From positions 1 to 5,974 of the forward strand of contig JAUVQD010000095.1 of NCBI GenBank assembly GCA_030598355.1: a DNA stretch of 5,974 nucleotides, in the 5' to 3' direction. Position 1 is the stretch's first letter. Each line of letters opens with the position of its first letter. The notes beneath the pieces are model-generated. The model had not been told where the DNA came from. It searched no databases and saw only the letters and a program-made list of their open reading frames with translations. Source of the DNA: Actinomycetes bacterium (GTDB lineage Bacteria > Actinomycetota > Aquicultoria > CAJVYJ01 > JAUVQD01). The translations under genes were made by a program, and so were the position numbers. Below, piece after piece: positions 1 through 5,946 of this stretch.

Positions 1-879
1 CCCTACGATGTCAAGCTGATTATTTAAGGAATAAGCCACCATGAACGACAACATCAAAGCTACGGCAATTCCGATTGCCACCAAATGACGCCAGTAGGGC
101 TTCAAACCCCGACCCAAAAGAACCAAAACAACAACCGCTGACACGAGACCTCCCGCCCAGCCGCTCCTCGTTAGAGCGGTGACAAGACCAGTGGCTAAAA
201 TAAACGCGCTTACACCGTGCAGCCAGCGCCGTTTGTTGGTATCGAGAAAAGCGACAATAGCGCAAGGAAAAGCCAAAACCAGATATCCGGCTAAAAGATC
301 GGGGTTGCCGAAAGTTGAGAAGCTGCGTCGCGCTTCAAAGGGAACATTGCCCCAGAATATCGGATCCAGGTTGATGTATTGCAAAATACCGTAGAACGCG
401 ACTATCCCGCCGACAATACTAACTACCTCTATTAAAGTTCGCAGTTGGTTCTTTCTGCGAAAAGTCTGCATCGCCACAAAATAAATCGATATGTAGGTAA
501 TAAAAGTCAAAAGGCCTTCATATCGCTTATATTTTCCGTGCAAAGAAGTTGGTATGTGGATAGACGTGATTGTCGAAAGAACGGCTACGACGAGAAAGCC
601 CGCCAGCAACCCCTCGCGCCAGCTCCATGAGACAGACTCAGGCTCTTTTAGCATCTTAGCTAACCACACTAAGACCGCGGCTAAAACCAAGATCCTGAAG
701 ATCATTAGTTTCACAAGATCAAATTGGTCATATGAAACCCGGGAAATAGCCAATGGGAGGACGACCAAAATCGCATAGCACAAATACGTGATCCATTTGT
801 CGTATACCGAAATAGGTTTTTCTTTTGGCTTTACTTTTATTTTCGAACTACGGCGCTTTGTCGCACTTTTCTTTGCCAC
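1..879 (-). CDS. O-antigen ligase / Wzy-type polymerase (Wzy_C family), C-terminus cut by window edge
   Basis: This is a polytopic membrane protein of the O-antigen ligase/polymerase family, which transfers or polymerises lipid-linked glycans on the outer face of the cytoplasmic membrane. The frame is open from a GTG at 879 to the left edge (293 codons seen). After a basic, lysine-rich N-terminus (residues 1-22) I count about nine hydrophobic segments, roughly at 29-45, 54-75, 90-105, 123-138, 151-168, 195-211, 221-235, 243-257 and 269-283. Family hallmarks are GKYKRYEGL (115-123), TFGNPDLLAGY (189-199) and TRSGWAG (237-243). The GTG start is supported by GAGG at 886-889, six bases upstream. 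It begins 3 bases after the stop of the sugar-phosphate transferase gene, so the two are almost certainly co-transcribed. Whether it acts as ligase or polymerase cannot be told from sequence. Homologues of this type often carry a C-terminal TPR region, which would lie outside the window. Confidence 0.87.
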   Translation of the reverse strand, partial: MAKKSATKRRSSKIKVKPKEKPISVYDKWITYLCYAILVVLPLAISRVSYDQFDLVKLMIFRILVLAAVLVWLAKMLKEPESVSWSWREGLLAGFLVVAVLSTITSIHIPTSLHGKYKRYEGLLTFITYISIYFVAMQTFRRKNQLRTLIEVVSIVGGIVAFYGILQYINLDPIFWGNVPFEARRSFSTFGNPDLLAGYLVLAFPCAIVAFLDTNKRRWLHGVSAFILATGLVTALTRSGWAGGLVSAVVVLVLLGRGLKPYWRHLVAIGIAVALMLSFMVAYSLNNQLDIVG

Positions 880-882
880 TAT

Positions 883-2244
883 CTACCTCGACCCACTTGC
901 TGTTAAAACGACCCTTATTGTACTAAAAATTATCTTAAGGTCCAAGAAAATTGACTGATGATATATATAAATTAGGTCATATTTTAATTTATTGGACGGA
1001 GTTGTAGCGTAGGAGCCACTAACTTGGGCCAAACCTGTCAATCCCGGTTCAACTCGAAACCGCTCCGAATAGCCGGGAATAACCTTAACGAATTGCTTGA
1101 TAAAGAATGGTCTCTCGGGCCGTGGTCCGACAAAACTCATCTCACGTTTCAAGATATTAAATAGTTGAGGCAGCTCATCCAGCCGATATCGGCGCATAAA
1201 CCCGCCTATCGGTGTTATTCGCTCATCATCGTGGACCGCCAAAACCGGGCCGGTCGCCTCCTCGGCCTTTTCGATCATGGTCCTAAATTTATAAACGCGA
1301 AATGTTTTCTTTTTCTTCCCAACCCTCTCCTGACTGAATAAAATCGGCCCCCGCGACGTTAGCTTAATCAATATGGCCATGATGATCATAATCGGAGAGA
1401 GAAGAACCAGTAGAACCAAAGCACCGACAAGATCGCCCACTTTTTTTGTGAGTGAAACCCAACTCGGTACGGGGTCTTTTGTCAATTCAACCAGCGGGAT
1501 ATCACTTAACAAATTATAGTCAACGCGACCGATAAATATCTCGTATAAATCCGGAACTATTTCAACCTTGACATCCGCTTCAGCCGACCGCGCTAAATCC
1601 TCAAGAAGCTCACGCTGACGTATAGGCGTGGTAACTATAACCCTGTCTATATGATGTTCCTTTGTAAGGGGCACGATGTCACTGACAATACCGATCACCT
1701 CGGACTTGCCAATCTGCAGGCCGATTTCATTTGTTTTGCGGCCGACAACACCGACTATCTTGTAACCCCACTCAGAGCGTTCCTCAAGCTCAGTCACGAC
1801 CTGTTTGGCCAGCTCACCCGCACCGACAACTATAATTCGTTGCTCAGGCCAATCAATCTTAAGAACCAGCGCCCCGATCATACGCCAGATCGTCAACAGG
1901 AATATTAGGAGAATCCAGGACAAAATAAATACTGACCGTGGAAACGAGAAAAACCTGACAAAAAAAGTGAGGCTGGCCGTGAAGATAGTGCCAATCGTGA
2001 CCGCCTGGGTTATGGACGTCAAAATACTGCTTAAGCCTTCTGTGCGCTCCGGCTTATATAGATCGTATGTGTATAGAAACATTATTTGGATGAGGCTGAT
2101 AAAGATCGCCAGGTTTGTGTAGGCCCGAAAGTTAAAAGCAGGAAGCTGGCCATCAAACCGGATCAGGAAAGCCGTGATTATCCCAATATTGATAAAAAAG
2201 ATATCAGCAATAACCGAGATGAATTGCCAAAGGCGCTTCGACAA
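883..2244 (-). CDS. Undecaprenyl-phosphate sugar-1-phosphate transferase (WbaP/WcaJ-type, polyprenyl glycosylphosphotransferase)
   Basis: This 453-residue initiating enzyme of exopolysaccharide, capsule or O-antigen synthesis transfers a sugar-1-phosphate from a nucleotide sugar to undecaprenyl phosphate at the inner membrane. Layout: four N-terminal membrane helices (about 5-28, 44-62, 80-98, 104-127), a Rossmann-like CoA-binding-type domain starting at GAGELAKQ (141-148), a further membrane or re-entrant helix (about 268-294, with SP at 283-284), then the catalytic bacterial sugar transferase domain. That domain shows FSQERVGK (303-310), FRVYKFRTM (315-323), the catalytic Asp-Glu pair D356-E357 in RLDELPQL, GPRPERPFF (373-381) and PGLTGLAQVSG (400-410). 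The length is normal for the family. The start is TTG, with AAAAGGAG at 2253-2260, eight bases upstream; no nearby ATG competes. The ligase/polymerase gene follows after 3 bases. The sugar used (glucose, galactose or an amino sugar) cannot be read from the sequence, so I give no gene symbol. Confidence 0.93.
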   Translation of the reverse strand: MSKRLWQFISVIADIFFINIGIITAFLIRFDGQLPAFNFRAYTNLAIFISLIQIMFLYTYDLYKPERTEGLSSILTSITQAVTIGTIFTASLTFFVRFFSFPRSVFILSWILLIFLLTIWRMIGALVLKIDWPEQRIIVVGAGELAKQVVTELEERSEWGYKIVGVVGRKTNEIGLQIGKSEVIGIVSDIVPLTKEHHIDRVIVTTPIRQRELLEDLARSAEADVKVEIVPDLYEIFIGRVDYNLLSDIPLVELTKDPVPSWVSLTKKVGDLVGALVLLVLLSPIMIIMAILIKLTSRGPILFSQERVGKKKKTFRVYKFRTMIEKAEEATGPVLAVHDDERITPIGGFMRRYRLDELPQLFNILKREMSFVGPRPERPFFIKQFVKVIPGYSERFRVEPGLTGLAQVSGSYATTPSNKLKYDLIYIYHQSIFLDLKIIFSTIRVVLTASGSR

Positions 2245-2297
2245 CTATAGGGCTCCTTTTGCTCGCTTCTTAAAACTTCATAATTTAGGTGCTCAAG

Positions 2298-2326
2298 ATT
2301 TTAGCTTCTTTAGAGGAAAAGTTCAA
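2298..2326 (-). promoter_or_regulatory. Sigma-70-type promoter for the polysaccharide gene pair
   Basis: On the minus strand, TTGAAC (2326-2321) is followed after exactly 17 bases by TAAAAT (2303-2298), which is 5 of 6 to the -10 consensus. Transcription would begin near 2291, leaving a leader of about 47 bases before the TTG start at 2244. The site lies right after the dinB stop, so the sugar transferase gene can be expressed separately from the SOS operon. I see no hairpin terminator between dinB and this promoter, so some read-through from dinB remains possible. Confidence 0.45.
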
Positions 2327-2337
2327 TTAAGCAGCAG

Positions 2338-3585
2338 CTATGACTTAGGGAGTCGCGACGGTTCCACGCCATGGTATCTTCGACGCCAATCAAGAAGAGT
2401 CGCGCGAGTAATAAGCTGGTCACCATATTTATCTTTAACTTTATCAACGGCTGTCATTAGTCGAACAAATCGATCATCAAGCAAATCAAATATGGACAGC
2501 TGTTTCTCTGCAAAGAGCAAGTTTGAAACACTGACGCCAATTAAGGTAGCCGGATATTCAGCCAATACCGGTTGTTCTTTTAAAAGAAGCGCGCGAGCAA
2601 CCGGATAAATTGTTTCGGTCATATCAGAAACGCCTGAAAGTGTGTGGCCGCGGGTAAAACCAAACGATCTGGCCAGACAAAGCCGGAGCGTGACTGTTCG
2701 ACCAAGATACTTTCCGCGCCTCATTCGCCGGGTCACGCCCTCGCATAACCCAAGTAAAATCTGACAAAGTTTATCGATGTCGGCCTCACCGCTTCCCAGA
2801 GCCGAGCTGTGGCCAAACGATTTGACCAACAAAGATGTCGAACCGCGGCCAGACGCCAGAACGTCATCGCCCAACCCCTTGGCTGCTTGTTTTAGCCACA
2901 AACCAACAACGCCAAATCTTTTCTTTAAATACTCATCGGGTACTTCGGCCAAATCACCAATTGTGGCGACGCCTATAAGTTCGAGATGTTTTTTCATTTT
3001 CCTGCCAACCCCGAACAATTTTTTTACCGGCAGGGGCGCTAAAATCTGAGGCAGATCACTCGGCCTGATTACCGTGATGCCCCCCGGTTTATGAAATTCC
3101 CCGGCCATCTTGGCCACCAGCTTATTTGGACCAACACCGACCGATGAAGACAGACCTACCTTGCTCTTTATCTCAGCTTGCAAACGATAGGCTATCCGAC
3201 CGGCATCTTCTTTGAATCGGTTTTTAGTTTCAGTGACATCAAGCCACATCTCGTCAATAGAAAATACCTCCACTTGATCGGTGAAGCTCTCGCATATCTT
3301 TACCAGCTCCTTTGTGTTGTGCAAATATTTGTTGTAATCACCCATCAGATAAATGCCTTTCGGGCAAAGCTTTTTTGCCTCAAATACCGACATGCCCGAC
3401 TTAACGCCAAAGGGTCTGGCCTCATAAGAAGCAGCCGCTACCACTCCGAAGACCCCGTCTACACTATCTGTATGACAAACAAGCACTGGTCGACCTTGGT
3501 AGATAGGGTGATCGCGCTGCTCGACCGAGGCAAAATAGGCATCCATGTCCAAGTGGATAATTGTTTTTTCCCTACCCTTCAACAT
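2338..3585 (-). CDS. dinB: DNA polymerase IV (Y-family translesion polymerase)
   Basis: This is an error-prone Y-family DNA polymerase that copies past damaged bases, 415 residues with the start chosen here. Palm motif HLDMDAYFAS (11-20) supplies metal ligand D13 and the expected steric-gate aromatic F18. SIDE (109-112) supplies D111 and E112. SSSVGVGPNKLVAKMA (146-161) is the family's conserved fingers/palm stretch, and a helix-hairpin-helix-like segment covers about 187-216 (FGVG). The little-finger domain follows. QLSIF at 362-366 matches the QLSLF-type beta-clamp-binding peptide, here about 50 residues from the C-terminus. ATG at 3585 is preferred over a start 17 codons upstream: GGAG at 3593-3596 stands seven bases before it, and the protein then begins a few residues before the conserved IIHLDMD core. 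Its start overlaps the upstream small gene by 14 bases, so translation is probably coupled. Both genes lie behind a LexA box. All catalytic residues are present, so it should be active. Confidence 0.96.
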   Translation of the reverse strand: MLKGREKTIIHLDMDAYFASVEQRDHPIYQGRPVLVCHTDSVDGVFGVVAAASYEARPFGVKSGMSVFEAKKLCPKGIYLMGDYNKYLHNTKELVKICESFTDQVEVFSIDEMWLDVTETKNRFKEDAGRIAYRLQAEIKSKVGLSSSVGVGPNKLVAKMAGEFHKPGGITVIRPSDLPQILAPLPVKKLFGVGRKMKKHLELIGVATIGDLAEVPDEYLKKRFGVVGLWLKQAAKGLGDDVLASGRGSTSLLVKSFGHSSALGSGEADIDKLCQILLGLCEGVTRRMRRGKYLGRTVTLRLCLARSFGFTRGHTLSGVSDMTETIYPVARALLLKEQPVLAEYPATLIGVSVSNLLFAEKQLSIFDLLDDRFVRLMTAVDKVKDKYGDQLITRATLLDWRRRYHGVEPSRLPKS

Positions 3586-3823
3586 GAACCCTCTCCAATC
3601 GCCAAGACATATCCTCGGCATCAAAAGAGACTTCAAAAATATCGGCGGTCTCGCAACTTAAGCTGTAACAATTTTGCCGGTAAACACCTTTAAAATAATG
3701 ATAATGACCGTGAACCTTATTGACACGATATCGGCGCCTACGCCAGAGAAACGACCGTGGTGTAATTGAGTTGTCGCGAAAAACAGCGGCAACAATAATG
3801 GATTCGCCTATTTCTGTAATCAA
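3572..3823 (-). CDS. Small protein of unknown function overlapping dinB (possibly DUF6504-like)
   Basis: This is an 83-residue protein that I do not recognise with certainty. The central part reads as a short beta-rich segment, FLWRRRRYRVNKVHGHY (25-41), and a second conserved-looking stretch is IFEVSFDAEDMSWRLERV (62-79). This W-R-x-x-x-Y-x-V ... W-x-L-x-R-V pattern recalls the small DUF6504-type proteins from memory only; that is an inference without a search. There is no signal peptide or membrane segment. The protein is basic in the middle (R28-R31), compatible with nucleic-acid contact. The start is TTG at 3823, the only usable start since a TAA lies in frame five codons upstream. GAGG at 3828-3831 precedes it at a rather short 4-base spacing. 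Its last 14 bases overlap the dinB start, and the SOS promoter lies about 70 bases upstream, so it is the first gene of a damage-induced operon. Confidence 0.75.
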   Translation of the reverse strand: MITEIGESIIVAAVFRDNSITPRSFLWRRRRYRVNKVHGHYHYFKGVYRQNCYSLSCETADIFEVSFDAEDMSWRLERVHVEG

Positions 3824-3887
3824 AAGACCTCGCTTTTAGTTAAAAAATGTTTGCCTGCACATACCAGCAACGGGCTCTGTAAAGTAA

Positions 3888-3901
3888 CAAACATATGTTC
3901 G
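3888..3901 (-). promoter_or_regulatory. LexA/SOS box (Bacillus type)
   Basis: The minus strand reads CGAACATATGTTTG, which fits the Bacillus subtilis LexA consensus CGAACRNRYGTTYG at every position. It starts one base downstream of a consensus TATAAT and covers the expected transcription start, which is where a repressor would block initiation. The genes downstream are the small protein and dinB, a classic SOS target. Confidence 0.9.
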
Positions 3902-3902
3902 T

Positions 3903-3943
3903 ATTATAGGTCTAATTTACCCTGCGCAAACAAGATTTGTCAA
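3903..3943 (-). promoter_or_regulatory. Promoter region of the SOS (small gene-dinB) operon
   Basis: Minus strand TATAAT (3908-3903) is a perfect -10 element directly abutting the LexA box; its -35 is poor (TTGCGC at 15-base or TTTGCG at 16-base spacing). Slightly upstream, a perfect -35 TTGACA (3943-3938) pairs at 18 bases with a weaker -10, TAAATT (3919-3914). The two may be overlapping promoters, or only the one nearest the operator may be used. Start from the TATAAT gives a leader of about 70 bases before the TTG at 3823. Confidence 0.6.
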
Positions 3944-3978
3944 GAAAAGAAAAAGAGGAAAAGGCTTATATGGGAAGT

Positions 3979-4392
3979 CTAAAAACAGTCGTTGATTTCT
4001 ATTGACTCGCCGGCAAGATTAAACTGGCGAAATCCGCTGACAAGCACCTTGCCGGCCCCAGCTAACTTAGCAGCCTCCCGGCAATACCCTTTTGGCACAA
4101 ATACATAGAAGGAATCAACAACGTTAGAAATTTGACGCCAAATGATTACATCTTCCGAAGATGGTTTATCTACGCACACACTCGCGGCCATTAAATATTT
4201 ATTTGTAGTCGTTGCCCTATCGATAACCAGTATGTCCGGATGGACATCGCCATCAACAGTTGAAAGGCCAGGCGAGGAATTGCTGCCGTCATTAACATAT
4301 GTCCGCCACGCTGGTTTCTCTTCATTGGGAAAAGGAAACCGCTGCTTGGCGATTCTTAAGCTTATTTTGTTCTTATCGAATGAGTCAACCAT
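3979..4392 (-). CDS. Hypothetical protein, possibly a degenerate PD-(D/E)XK-like fold
   Basis: This is a 137-residue soluble protein that I cannot assign to a named family. Visible features are VDGDVHPDILVIDRAT (46-61), then a beta-like stretch YLMAASVCVD (66-75), a helix with IIWRQIS (83-89), FYVFVPKGY (95-103) and CREAAKLAGAG (104-114). The order 'HPDIlvid - strand - polar stretch - W - strand ending in VFVP' resembles small proteins related to PD-(D/E)XK nucleases, in which the second motif is usually E-x-E/K. Here that position reads A-S-V-C-V, so catalytic residues would be missing. This is inference from pattern memory. The start at ATG 4392 is chosen because AAGGAG (4405-4400) stands seven bases upstream; an earlier TTG at 4464 would place the promoter inside the gene. 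It has its own promoter, diverges from smpB, and ends about 75 bases before the SOS operator. Confidence 0.8.
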   Translation of the reverse strand: MVDSFDKNKISLRIAKQRFPFPNEEKPAWRTYVNDGSNSSPGLSTVDGDVHPDILVIDRATTTNKYLMAASVCVDKPSSEDVIIWRQISNVVDSFYVFVPKGYCREAAKLAGAGKVLVSGFRQFNLAGESIEINDCF

Positions 4393-4413
4393 CTCCAGGC
4401 TCCTTAAAAAAAT

Positions 4414-4442
4414 AATATAGCAACCAATTGATTTAGTTACAA
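4414..4442 (-). promoter_or_regulatory. Promoter of the 137-residue hypothetical gene (extended -10)
   Basis: On the minus strand, TTGTAA (4442-4437) is followed after 17 bases by TATATT (4419-4414). The preceding TGC makes it an extended -10 element. The predicted leader is only about 15 bases but keeps the AAGGAG ribosome site. A second, weaker pair is present just upstream (TTGACT at 4464-4459, TGTAAC at 4441-4436, 17-base spacing). Confidence 0.55.
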
Positions 4443-4492
4443 GATCGCTTAATACCCAAGTCAATACTGTGGGTTATGTTAAACGCTTATTC

Positions 4493-4501
4493 TGATATAA
4501 T
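4493..4501 (+). promoter_or_regulatory. Extended -10 promoter of smpB
   Basis: TGATATAAT at 4493-4501 is a perfect TATAAT with the TGn extension. The -35 position (about 4473-4479) has no good match, which is common for extended -10 promoters. Seven T residues separate it from the GTG at 4509, so transcription would start at or within a base or two of the start codon. Confidence 0.6.
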
Positions 4502-4508
4502 TTTTTTT

Positions 4509-4976
4509 GTGGAACCGCGAAAAATTGAGATTGTCGCTACCAACCGTAAAGCTTTCCATAATTATTTTGTTGATGAAACTTTTGAGGCCGGCATTGTACT
4601 GGTCGGTACAGAGGTGAAGTCGTTGCGCGCCCACAAGGTCCATTTAAAAGACAGCTTTGCGCGGGTAGATAATAATGAGGTTTTTCTGCACAATATGCAT
4701 ATCAGCCCATACGAGCAAGGTACGACTCATGCTCACGAACCCGAACGCGTGCGCAAGCTGTTGCTTCATCGTGCCCAGATCCGTCGGTTGATCGGCAAAA
4801 CCAAAGAACGCGGTTTTACGCTTATCCCTCTTAAGCTCTATTTCAGCGGCAACATCGCTAAAATTGAAATGGGCTTAGCCCGCGGCAAGCTACTCCACGA
4901 CAAAAGAAGAACAATAGCGGAAAAAGACGCTAAACGAGATGTTGAGCGCGCTTTTCGATTGAAGCAAAAAGAGTAG
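4509..4976 (+). CDS. smpB: SsrA-binding protein SmpB
   Basis: SmpB is the protein partner of tmRNA. It binds the tRNA-like domain of ssrA RNA and places it in the A site of stalled ribosomes, with its tail reaching into the empty mRNA channel. The 155 residues show the family signatures NRKAFHNYF (12-20), EAGIVLVGTEVKSLRA (25-40), EVFLHNMHISPYEQG (57-71), RKLLLHR (81-87), the KTKERGFTLIPLKLYF segment (96-111) and a basic C-terminal tail rich in K/R (from about 128, GKLLHDKRR). I place the start at GTG 4509, not at the in-frame ATG 4476. The protein then begins MEPRKIEIVATN, like other SmpBs; the ATG has no ribosome site and precedes the promoter. The mRNA would be leaderless. The ssrA gene follows 67 bases downstream, the classic smpB-ssrA arrangement. 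Confidence 0.96.
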   Translation: MEPRKIEIVATNRKAFHNYFVDETFEAGIVLVGTEVKSLRAHKVHLKDSFARVDNNEVFLHNMHISPYEQGTTHAHEPERVRKLLLHRAQIRRLIGKTKERGFTLIPLKLYFSGNIAKIEMGLARGKLLHDKRRTIAEKDAKRDVERAFRLKQKE

Positions 4977-5043
4977 AGAAGAACGTAGATAATACGAAGA
5001 AATAGTGGGATAATGTAGGTGTGGTCTAAAGTGATCATAACTT

Positions 5044-5393
5044 GGGGGCGTAAGGCTTCGACAGGGGTTTTCCGATCCCAGGCAGCGAGCCGAGGTTCCA
5101 ATCACCTCGTTAATCAATTGGACGCGAATACAAACGCGAATGAACCAGTAGCACTAGCCGCATAAGATAAGTCGGCTACGTCACCTCAGCAGTGTCCGCG
5201 GGTTGAGAATGGCGCCGCTAAGCGGACTACCGACTCGCCGATGTCTGTAAGCGAAGTTGGGAAATTCACAGACTGGCCGAAGTAACGTGTTTGCCTATTG
5301 GACCTTGCTTTGGTGAGAAACAACTAATAGGCTACGCTCGTAGACGTTTGGGTAAGGTGCTTCTGGACGCGAGTTCGATTCTCGCCGCCTCCA
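5044..5393 (+). ncRNA. ssrA: Transfer-messenger RNA (tmRNA)
   Basis: This is one-piece tmRNA, which rescues stalled ribosomes by acting first as alanyl-tRNA and then as mRNA for a degradation tag. The acceptor stem pairs GGGGGCG (5044-5050) with CGCCTCC (5386-5392), with the G3-U wobble that marks an alanine acceptor; A5393 is the discriminator. CCA is not encoded, since the genome continues CAAG. The conserved start TAAGGCTTCGACAGGGG follows. The T arm is GCGAG / TTCGATT / CTCGC (5369-5385). The first pseudoknot uses CGAGG (5091-5095) with CCTCG (5105-5109), and TCCAAT (5098-5103) with ATTGGA (5117-5122). Further helices are GTCCGC/GCGGAC (5194-5199/5222-5227), GTCTGT/ACAGAC (5243-5248/5268-5273) and GCCTATT/AATAGGC (5293-5299/5326-5332). 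No strong promoter of its own is seen between smpB and ssrA (only a GATAAT at 5009-5014), so it may be read through from smpB and processed. Confidence 0.97.
5136..5165 (+). other. tmRNA tag-peptide reading frame (ANEPVALAA)
   Basis: Within ssrA, GCG at 5136 opens a frame reading ANEPVALAA and ending at TAA 5163-5165; the ALAA end is the usual ClpXP/ClpAP-type degron. This GCG lies 13 bases after the first pseudoknot, close to the spacing in E. coli tmRNA. Another in-frame GCG at 5124 would give ANTNANEPVALAA, but it sits only one base after the pseudoknot, so I prefer the shorter tag. Confidence 0.8.
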
Positions 5394-5401
5394 CAAGTCC
5401 T

Positions 5402-5429
5402 AAATAATGCCTGTATAAAGGCATTATTT
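5402..5429 (+). terminator. Hairpin after ssrA, likely (bidirectional) terminator
   Basis: A perfect 10-bp inverted repeat, AAATAATGCC (5402-5411) and GGCATTATTT (5420-5429), encloses an 8-base loop. The GC core is near the loop and the T-rich 3' arm serves as a short U-tract; the mirror A-rich 5' arm would do the same on the minus strand. The free U-tract after the stem is absent, so efficiency is uncertain. It begins nine bases after the mature tmRNA end. Confidence 0.65.
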
Positions 5430-5694
5430 GCTGATTCTTGCCATACTACTACTTCCACCTCACATAAAACTTGTTGCACGACTCAAGATGTGGCCGATAT
5501 CGTTACACACAGTTTGCCGGCTACCGCTTGTTTCAAAAAATGAATTGTTCTATTCCTTCAATCACGACCAGCTTCTAGTATGGTCTTGCAACTTGCGGTT
5601 CCACTAAGACGGTGGGCAAATCAATTAAAACGCCACTTCAGAGCTAGTTGATTGAGTCGTCGAGCGCTGCCAGCGCCGCGTTCTTGATCACCAA
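5430..5694. other. Intergenic stretch without recognisable genes
   Basis: About 265 bases between the ssrA hairpin and the stop of the small minus-strand gene. I find no ribosome-site-led gene, tRNA or repeat of the tmRNA 3' end. One plus-strand frame beginning CTG at 5430 stays open for nearly 60 codons but has no convincing start and reads as no family I know. A short GC-rich palindrome, GCGCTG-C-CAGCGC (5664-5676), lies 3' of the minus-strand gene but lacks a T-run. Confidence 0.5.
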
Positions 5695-5946
5695 TTAATC
5701 AAAGATATCGTTCTGGACATGGCTCTTGATTTCCTGCTGGAGTAGTTGAGCCTGTTGTCTATCAAGGTCTCCCAACTTGCTCCAAAGTTCTTCGCACTCG
5801 TTGCAGCCCATTTCTCGAGCGTCCTGACGATACAGCTCATTCCTGGCGACACTGTCCAGGGTCCGAGCCAGCGAGTGAATGAGATTATGGTTCTGATTCT
5901 TCATTGATCCGCCTTCGCGGATCATATCCATTGCGGATTCAGGCAT
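5695..5946 (-). CDS. Small hypothetical protein with CxxC motif
   Basis: This is an 83-residue protein of unknown function, probably cytoplasmic and helical, with no signal peptide or membrane segment. After a variable N-terminus the sequence reads HNLIHSLARTLDSVARNELY (20-39), then GCNECEELW (47-55) with a Cys-x-x-Cys pair, then a glutamine-rich, charged helix (about 56-77). The general shape recalls short CxxC-bearing helical proteins of Gram-positive bacteria, but I cannot name a family. The ATG at 5946 has an excellent ribosome site (GAGGAGG at 5960-5954, seven bases upstream). A second possible start, ATG at 5904 (residue 15), follows a perfect hairpin; the residues before it look less conserved in character. 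The gene is convergent with ssrA, and its promoter lies beyond the right edge. Confidence 0.75.
   Translation of the reverse strand: MPESAMDMIREGGSMKNQNHNLIHSLARTLDSVARNELYRQDAREMGCNECEELWSKLGDLDRQQAQLLQQEIKSHVQNDIFD
5905..5924. repeat. Perfect 8-bp inverted repeat with 4-base loop inside the small gene
   Basis: TGATCCGC (5905-5912) and GCGGATCA (5917-5924) flank a 4-base loop (CTTC on plus, GAAG in the mRNA). In the mRNA this hairpin lies inside codons 8-14 of the 83-residue gene, directly before the internal ATG at 5904. It would hide that ATG's weak ribosome-site-like GGCGG. Confidence 0.7.

Noticed and set aside
20..265. Minus-strand open frame of 81 codons
   Set aside because: It is out of frame with the O-antigen ligase gene, whose motifs are continuous through this region.
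3586..3636. Upstream start adding 17 residues to DNA polymerase IV
   Set aside because: The strong GGAG site serves ATG 3585, and Y-family polymerases normally begin only a few residues before the HLDMD motif.
3178..3693. Plus-strand open frame of 171 codons opposite dinB
   Set aside because: It is antisense to a well-supported gene and shows no family motifs or ribosome site.
3942..3964. 23-base polypurine run
   Set aside because: It is simple low-complexity sequence between genes with no pairing arm or known role visible.
4393..4464. Longer 161-residue form of the hypothetical gene starting at TTG 4464
   Set aside because: It would include the extended -10 promoter and lacks a ribosome site; ATG 4392 has AAGGAG at ideal spacing.
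4476..4508. Upstream ATG start for smpB adding 11 residues
   Set aside because: No ribosome site, the added residues are hydrophobic and unlike SmpB N-termini, and the best promoter lies inside this segment.
5664..5676. GC-rich palindrome as terminator of the small CxxC gene
   Set aside because: The stem is short and no T-run follows on the minus strand.
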